Shown here piece after piece: positions 39,201 to 48,200 of a DNA stretch of 64,000 nt. A program made the position numbers and the translations under genes. This stretch comes from Euglena gracilis (taxonomy: Eukaryota > Euglenida > Euglenophyceae > Euglenales), in contig CP154955.1 in the NCBI GenBank assembly GCA_039621445.1, positions 186,001-250,000 on the forward strand, read 5' to 3'. Within the stretch, counting starts at the first letter, position 1; each line of letters opens with the position of its first letter. The notes beneath the pieces are model-generated. The model did not search any database, was not told where the DNA came from, and saw only the letters and a list, made by a program, of their open reading frames with translations.

Positions 39201-42200
39201 ATATACACATCTGCCTCCATATATACACATGACCTATATGCCTACCTCCATATATGCATGACCTATATGCCTACCTCCATATACACACGACCCATATGCC
39301 TGCCTCCATATGCACATGACCTATATGCCTACCTCCAGGTGCACATGACCTATATACCCACCTCCATATGCACATGACCTTTATGCCCACCTCCAGGTGC
39401 ACATGACCTATATACCTACCTCCATATGCCCATGACCTGTATACACCCATAGGTGGGAGCCCAGCGCCAGGCCTGGGCAAGGATCATCGAATCATCGACG
39501 GTCCTCAGGTCCACCTGGCGGACGGCTGTGACGTTGGCGGGGTCCGCGGCACAGTCGTAGCAATAGCCCCACAGCACGAGCCGGACGTTGGCGGGGCCAG
39601 GCGACCACTGCGACGGCTCTTCGCACGAAGACGGAGAGGCGTCACTTCCAATCTGAGTGTGTTTTATTTATCTTTTGCAAGTGGAGAATGACTTCGAAAA
39701 CGGGAGTGAAAGCTGAATTGGACTGTGGTAGAAGAGCCACAGGCAGTCAGGGAGGCGCACAGTGGAGGCATATCAGCAGTCACCCTGGGATGGGGTAGCA
39801 AAAAAAAGATGTCCATGATCCCCATTTGCGAAGATTTGCCTACCGACGCATTACAGTCGCCCCCCCCCCCTGGGCGTAACTCGCCCAATGGATCAGTTTT
39901 TGAATGATGAAGAGGTTTTTCCAGCAAAAAAAAAAAACACAACACCTCCCATCTTCAATCGAGAGATCCGCGAATCGGAAAGAATTCATGACATGGGCCG
40001 CAAGTCAATAAAATTGCCTCAAAATCGTTTAATTTTGATGCCCCCTGCTTCTGGAAATGGAGCTCCAAAAAAAAACTTCCCCGCCAGGGGTTCGCTTAAC
40101 GATACAGGGGGATAGTCAAGCTCAAAGGCTGGAAAATTTGGGCTGGCTGGAAAAAGGCTGCTGGCTGACCCCCCCCCCCACCTCCTGGGCGGGGTCCCCC
40201 AGCTTGAACTGGGTCAAGGCTGGGCCTGGAAAAACGGAACGCTTAAAAGCCCCAAAATCGGTCAATTAATGAATTTTCGAAGCCCAAAATTTAGTCCACC
40301 ATCCGCGACTGATTTGCATTCATTCTCAGCCTATTGTTTTGCCACCAGAAACAAAAAAGCCCGTTATTCTCCAGCAGCCCATTTGGGCGGCTGGACAATA
40401 ATTAAAACCCTTTGATGGGGGTCTAAGGCTGGAAAAAGGTTGCTGGTTGGCTGCACCTCTGCCCTCCTCCCCCGGCAATACAGAACCATGCAGGTTCTAT
40501 ACGTGAGAGGATTGCCAAGATCCTCAGGAGGGGGGGGAATGGCAGAAAATGCATCGCACCTAGGCTTCCACCTGTCCTAGTGTGCTCGCCTCAAGTTTGA
40601 CCCAATGGGAGAAATTGGTCAAATTTTGTGCAACAAAACGATTTAACACCCTCTCAAACTCCAAGATTTGGTATTTTGACCTTTCTTCTTAATGTACCAC
40701 CTTTTCTTATTCAGTCACCACATCAAAAACAAATAGATCCCATGTTGGGTAGGAGTTCAATGAGAGGGGGCCCCCATAAACTGTGGTGCAAGACACAGAT
40801 TCACCCTTGGGGGGTTTCCCAACCCAAACCTCCCCTGCAATTATTTTTGAAACCCACCAGCCACAACCCCGGGGGGTTCATCAATCCACTCACCCGACCA
40901 GGCTGTTTTTCCCCAACCCCGGGGGAGGGGGGGTCCGGAGTGCCTATGAAAGCCTTGCCCAGGCAGGCACTACCCCCCCCCGGGGGGTCGGATTTCAGCC
41001 TGTGCCCCGGCACATTCCTTTGAAAAGAGGCCATTTTTGGCTCCCCGGCGCCTTCGGCGCCAGGTCTGTGCTAGGGCACTTTTGGCCGTGTGCCCTACCC
41101 CCCCCCCTGGGGGGGTCGGATTTGGTGTGCCTTGGGGTGCCTGCCCAGGCAGCCCCCCCCCCCCCCCGGGGTGGGGTCGGCACCCGACTAAAATACAGCC
41201 TGCACCCACCCAAAACCCCGAAAACGGCCGACCCCCCCCATAAATCTTCCCAGCGAATCTGTCTTCTGGCCGGGTGAGGCTGACCCCTGCCCATTCCCAG
41301 AGGGACCAGCAGAGGGACCAGTGGCCAAACCCACCAGGGGTTTTCTTCAGCTGGAGGGGACCCTACCCCCCAGGGGGAGGGGGTCCAGCCAGCCAGCGCC
41401 CTTTTTTCCAGCCAGCAGCTCTTAGCCGGGCTGCCCCCTCAGCCCCCCTCCGGGTCACAGCCCAACGTAGACCAGGCTGAGCTGAAAAATTATTGGCGCG
41501 GAGCGCTGAAATCTGAAAACTGAAAAAAAAAGCTTTGAAGGCTTCATGGGATTTTTGACTCAAAAAATGGCTGAAAAATTCCGACTCAGCTGGATTTGGC
41601 CTTTTTTTGCTGGGTTTTGGGCACCATTTGTGTCCAGCTGCCAGCCGGTGGAACCCCCTTCCCCCCCCCCCCCATGGGCCCCACCAGGGTTTTACTCAAG
41701 GACCCCGATGGTCCACTATTTTGCTAGACGCTGGGGTAAATGGCCCAGCTAGCCTCCTGCGCCCTCGGGGGGGGGGAGGGTGGTCCGCGGTCCCCCCAAC
41801 TGGGAAAAAAAATCCTCCGTCGCCAGAGTGGAAAGGGGATTTCTGATGGGTTCTTTGGCTGATTTTGTGACAAAAAAAAATCCCAAAACTGGCCAAAAAT
41901 AGGCATTCTGGCTAGTTTTGGGGGTTCCAAAAAAAGGTTTTGGAGCTTCGCGCCGGTCACTGGAAAAAAATTCACCAGCTGGCCTGCGAGCAGACCCCTC
42001 CCACAAGGATTTCCACTGGTCAAATTTGAACTAGCTGCAGCCCAGCCCCCCCCCCCACCTGGGGTGCTGCAAACCCTAAGCACAAGTCTGACCCCTACCG
42101 TCTCCTCTGGTGCGGGCTGAAACCACGGCCAAAGGAATGTATGGTACTGGGTTTGACAATTAATTCTGGCAAATTAACTATCATTTAGCAAATGGCATTC

Positions 42201-45200
42201 GCATTCGTACTAGCTGAAACCGGGGGTTATGTATGCCACTGCGTGGGGTGGGGAAGGAGTTTCCAGAGCAATTGTTTTGTGCAAGCGGCTGGGGAGCTGA
42301 TTCCTTGACATAACAAAGGAAACGTCACAGCGGTCACACCCTGGGGGATGGCAGAGAGTAACCAAATGATAAGCATCAAAGAACTTTCGATGCTTCTCAA
42401 ACAAAAGGGAGCCGCACTCATGTTTTTTTAGAAATCACAGCCATTCTGGCCAGGTTCTCTTTGGGAAATTATAAACCCTATGTAGGATGTACTAAACCCC
42501 CCAAATATAGCCCCCCCAAACAATCCCCCGAATAGAACCCCCTCAAATGGATGCAAAGTATTTGGTCCGAATGATCTTCTCAGTCTATTATTTGGTGATT
42601 TTCTGTCGTTGAGGGTTTCTAATCTGTTGGTAAAGATCCGTTAAGAAGCGCGGAGTATTACACTGGAGTAAACACTGGAGTATTTCCACTCTCCAGTGTC
42701 TCCGCTCTGTGTGATTAACATTCAACTGTCCAGTGAAATCCCCCCAAACACATTTTGGTGGGATTTCAGGGCCTTCGCTGAAGGCCTTCAGGCGTTCATG
42801 TTGGCTGCCTGATCAGTGTTCAGCGCAAAGGCAACGTTCATCTTTGGTGTCGCGGTCGCATTCATAGGGTGATTCTTTGGGAGTTCAGAAAATCCACAAG
42901 CCTTGGAAAAAAGACAGTTCAAAAAGGAAATTGTTGTTCATCCTTTGAATTCCAAGGGAACACAATTCCCAGACTTGTGTGGCACATGGAAATAAGCAAG
43001 ATTCATTCACGTATGAAGCTGTGGGAAGGCTCGTCGCCTTCCGCCACCCCTGACAGATGGGCAAAAGTGGCCTCCACACATCATCCCTGCCATCCCAGTG
43101 GCTTGAGATGCGACGTGATCATAGACATGCATTGTCTAAAAGGAAGCATGCCTTCTCGAAATACAAGCTCATTGTGAGTGACTGCTCAGGCCGGCACACA
43201 TACCATCTTTGGAGTCATTCAGGATCCTCAACCAAAGGAGCAACACTGGAGGTAGACATTTGGAAATATCTCGGACCCCATGGTCCCAAGGCGCAAATGC
43301 ACGGGGGGGCTGCAAGTTCTCCCATGAAGCCAGAGGCTGCCAACCCTGTCGACGTAACGCAGGTGTTGGCCGCAGGGAGCCTTGCAAGTTGAGGGTTGGC
43401 AGATGGTTGACAGATTGGCCGGCAGAGATGCAGCAAAATCGTGCAACAACTGCTTGGGGCAAGCTTCACAGCCGAGGAGCAAAAGGATGGGTGCATTCGA
43501 AATGGAAGTAAAGGAATGGGCATAAGCCAAGAAGTTGTATTCCTGAATAAGCCGATTGTTATGTGAAGGCAAAGGCAAAGGTGCCCTGGTCGCACCTGTT
43601 GCCACCACGGCAACTTGCTTCCCAGCTTTTTTTGCCTTTTTGGGCTTCAAAGGGTGCAATAGTTGGAACCCACACCCAGTCCTCTCCAACCGGGCAACGG
43701 ATCAAGGGGGCGCATGCCAACTGGTCGTTGTGCCTTGCTTGAGATTGGTGCAAAAATCCAGGTTGACGTTCTGACTCAGAGCTGGACAAAAATTTATGTA
43801 TAGGGACGGATCAAGGAAAGCCCGGCCAAAGTTGCACTCACATCCAAGCCAGCCCCTCGGTCGCCAGCGACTACCTAGGTAAGTAAAACCCCCCAGTGCG
43901 CAGTGCCCTAATTGTGCGCAGTACCCTAATAAGTGCGCACCCCCCAAGGGTCCGAAACCACCTCCCTGAAAAGTGCGCACCTCCCCAAAAGAGAAATCAC
44001 TGTCAGATCTCAGGTCGGAAAGAACACACAATTCTCAGAACTGTCCTTCTCAGACCAAATATTTCTATCGTCCAAGCCCAAATTTGACACATAATCGCTT
44101 GACTCAGAGCTTAAAATCACTTAAAATAGGGGGGAAACTGAAAAAGAGTTGGGGAAACGTAAGTATATTGGGCTTTGCCCTGAAAAGTGCGCAGTGCCCT
44201 AATGAATGCGCACCCCTTGGGGGCCGAAACTACGTCCTTAAAATGCATGCACCCGTGCACTTTTTAGGGGGGGGGGGTTAATTGTGAGTGCTGCCCAGGA
44301 GAAGACTTCCCTCGGAGGAGGAAAAATAAAAAGCATGGAGATTCTCAAGAGCACAAAAAAGCACAGGTGGAGCATCCTAGAGTGGGCACAAACCCCAAAA
44401 GTGCAATCTCCGCAAATAACCTGGCAGGTCTCTTACCCTGGCTATACCCAACAACCTCGCAGGGGCCAGGCAATGCAAGACGGCTCCAGTTGCCGGACTC
44501 CCCCTTTTTTGAAGGGGGTGTCATTTGGAACGGCACTAACCTCGGAGGGGGGGGAAGGGACAAAATGATGTTTCCAGTGTTCCTCGCCAGATGACTTGGG
44601 GGGGTTGGGCTTTGTTTGCCGTGTATCCACCGCCACCAGCGGAGGAAGGCCCGCAGCACCCACTGGGCGTCGGGGTGGGCGCTGACAAACGCCCACAGGC
44701 TGCGGTACCCCGCCGCCTTCCGCCAGCAGGGCCGGACGGGGGACTTGGAAGGGGTCAAACCGAGTCCTCCAACCCACCAACAAACTTTGCGCACTGGCGA
44801 AGAAAACTGCACCGCAAAAAAAAAAAACTCGGAAAAAGGGGGAAAGCAGCAACAGGCAAAACACAAACATTGGCAAAAAAATTGCAAAAAAAATGGGATT
44901 GCAAAAATACAATAAATTTTCAAAAAAAAGATTTGCAAAAATAAAATTGTGTGTTCTCTCTCTCCCTTTGCCAAATCCGCTGGGATCTTTCAGGAGGGAG
45001 GGAGCTCAAAGTACCTTCCAGTCCAATTCTCTGTGTCAATCACAAAAAAAAGGTTTTGAGCCAGGATCCATTTGGGAAGAAAACCCGACAGCGGCTGCCC
45101 TCCAGGGGTTTGGGGGGGGGGGGGCTGGCACACACATTCCCACCATCCGAGTGCATTTCAAGTTCCTGTACCGCCCTGTCCACATGGGGCGCGGAAGCCA

Positions 45201-48200
45201 CTGTCCCAACGCACTGAGGTCAGCCGGCATGGAATGTTGACACATGAACTCCCGCCCCCAGGGAAGTTGCCACCTTGGCGGGAGGTTTCTGGGCAGACCG
45301 CAGGACAAACAAAATTTCAGGATATGGGGGAATAAAAGACCATACCAGGTGGGGGGGGGTGGGGGATTGGGGCTAGATAAAACAAGAACCGACAAAATTG
45401 GAAACCGAAAAAAATGGTGCCAAACCTGAAAAACGGCCCGGAAAAAAATTGGATTTGTTATGTGAAAACGTCCAGTTATGGCAAGATTTCTTCCATGGCA
45501 ACCAAAAAAAATTGAGGAAAATGGGGGAAAATTGGCAGGGTTTTCAAAAAGGGGCCGGAAAAAATTTGGCAGGACTTCTGTACGCCAATTTTTTCCCAAT
45601 CAATTTTTCCGGCCTCCTATCCCCCCCCCCCGGTACATGATTTTTTGATGGAAAACCACATCCCAAAAAAATCTCAAATATTTCAGGGTTAAATTTGGTA
45701 GTTTTTAGGAGGGGGGTGGAAAATAACGAAGGTCAAAAAAAGTGGACCAATGGCACAATGGAAAGTTTACTGACATTTTTTGAGTTAGAATTTTTCTGGG
45801 CTTTCAATGGCTTTTTTCTTTTGATCCCATCCATCAAGATGAGGGTGGTCAAGGTCCTTGCCGACCACCCACACAACTCCCCTTCAGCCACGGGGTCAGC
45901 CGCAGCGAAACATTGGGCACACATGCCACCACACGATGAGCAACCCGGGGCGTCGGCACTGACGGTGAGGCTGGCGCCCTCCTTTTTTTTTTGCTTCAAA
46001 AAACTCTCAAAACTAAATTTTCGAAAAAATGTTGAATTTTTGGAAGGTGTGAAAAAAAATGGGGTTTTGAGGGGATTTTGGGTTCCTGAGGGGCAGAGGC
46101 AGCCAAGTGGCACAGGCAGACCCCCCCCCCCAGCCCAAGAGAAGGGCAGCCCAGCCACCAGTGTGGAAGGCCACGCCGCGCATGCTAAGGCAACACCCTG
46201 ACGGTAAAAAAAAACACCCGGCGCCTTCGGCGCCGGAAATCTTTTTCGGGACCAATTCTTCGGGTTTCTGTGTGTTGGGGCAGTCCTTAACTAAAAAAAA
46301 AAACCGTCCCTTATGGACCGCCCTGTGCGGGGCACCCCCCCCTGGTGGTGGTGATGCTCAAATTGAAAGAGTTCAGCAACCTCCTTACACTGCCGTCCCC
46401 CTTTTTAACTCCGATCCCCTGGGGCCGACAAAACAAATGATGACATATAACCCCCTCTGCGAAAAAAAATTAAGACGCTTAGGACGGTTTTGGGGCAAAT
46501 GAGACAAATGAGACACCATGCGCCCTGAAAACGCCAGTTTGGCGTATTTTATCGAAAATAGTGTCAGAGGAGGCATTTCAGGTCATTACAATTCCTGGGG
46601 GTGGGGCAATGGTAAAATAATTGGTTGCCAGGGACCCAAGACAATTATTGTAAGTCAGATCCAATCTAGTCCCAAAAATCCTCCTTTTGTCCACCCAGAA
46701 GGGGATGTGCTCCTGTGGGCAAGTCGGTTTGAAGGTGGTTGATGGACGGTGGGGGGGATGTCAAAGAAGGTTTGAGATCAAAAAAAATGGATGCAAAATC
46801 CAGACAAAAAAAATGAACCCACCCAAAAGATAGAACGCCCCAGTGTGGAAGTTCAATACTCGGGCAGAATTTCAAGGCTCCCAGGGGGTTTAATATTTTG
46901 AATTTTCATTTGCCTGTAGATTGCCGTCAGCAGATGTGCTTTCCAGCAGCTGCAGTTTGGGATGTACCCCAGAAGAGCGGCATTTTCGAAGGAAAAAAAG
47001 AGTATGTGGTGGAAAGCAGGTTTGACCGCGGTCAACATTCTCAGAGCATCTTTTCATTGATTCCCTTTCAGAGTGGGAGGGGTGTTCAATACTCCGTTGC
47101 CAAGTCAAGGACCCCAGGGGAGATTCTTTGGGTGGGAGCAGAATGCCACTGCAGAGGAGCTGGGAGAATCGTTGCAGGTTCTGGATTTGTGGTTTTCCAA
47201 CCGGCCATCATGACCCGCTGTCCTTGACAGGAGTTGCATCTGGAGCCGTCACTGGGCTGTAACCTCCCTGCACGCAAGACTAGCACAGCGTCTGTGGGCT
47301 GCAGAGGCTGGGGAGACTCCAGCCAGATGCCTCCAGCGCCTGACGAGGGCAGGCTCTTGGGCACGAAGGATAGAGAAAGAATGGTTTACCTAAATAGCAC
47401 CTCAGATCCCACACACACACACGTGCGCGCACATACACACACAACCGGGGCCGCAACACAAACAACACAAACACACATAGATGCAAACACTCACACTTGC
47501 GGACACACCGAGACACCCTTGGGGCAGGCAACTTCTGGCAGAACGAAAACCAAAATAGCACGATACCCCCGAAAATACTTCCAAACAAACAACAATAACC
47601 TCCGCCAAACAAAGCCTCAGGCAGGGTTCAACATACCCCCCCTATTGTCCAACGACCGGTAACCTCTGTCCTCTGACCGGGGGGGGTGGCGGTCGTTGGA
47701 CACAGGGACAGGAAAAAAAAGTTTGCCTAAACCCCCCCCAAACATGTCAAAGTTTTCTTTGCGGGGCTTTGCGGCCCCCTTTCCAGCCCTGTCGACAAAT
47801 ATGTAGTCTAATAGCACCCAAAACTGACATCCTGGGACGATGGGCTGTGGGGTAGATGACAAGGGCAGGAGAAAAGCCTTTCAGGGCTGGCAAACCTCCA
47901 GTTTTCACACACCTGCAAAAAAAAACATCAAACCTCCGAAAAGGTGTCCTCTGACCGGGGGGTGGTTGTTGGACATAGGGGGGGGGGGCGTAAAGGCAGG
48001 TCGAGGGGTGGTCTGGCCCCCGCCCCCTCCGGCCTCGGAGGGGACAGTGTCGTGATCTGGGTGACCAATTTTCGACCCCTCCAAAATGGCCAAAATGCCA
48101 TTTCGGGGAAAAAAATTGTCAAAAATGCAAAAAAAACTTTTGGTGCAAAGCGCCGGAAGGGAAAAATTGACCTTTTGAAGGGGGGGTCCCAGGCACCCCC

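Noticed and set aside
38886-39436. CRISPR-like regular repeats
   Set aside because: Units are contiguous and degenerate, with no unique spacers, in eukaryotic intron sequence; it is a minisatellite.
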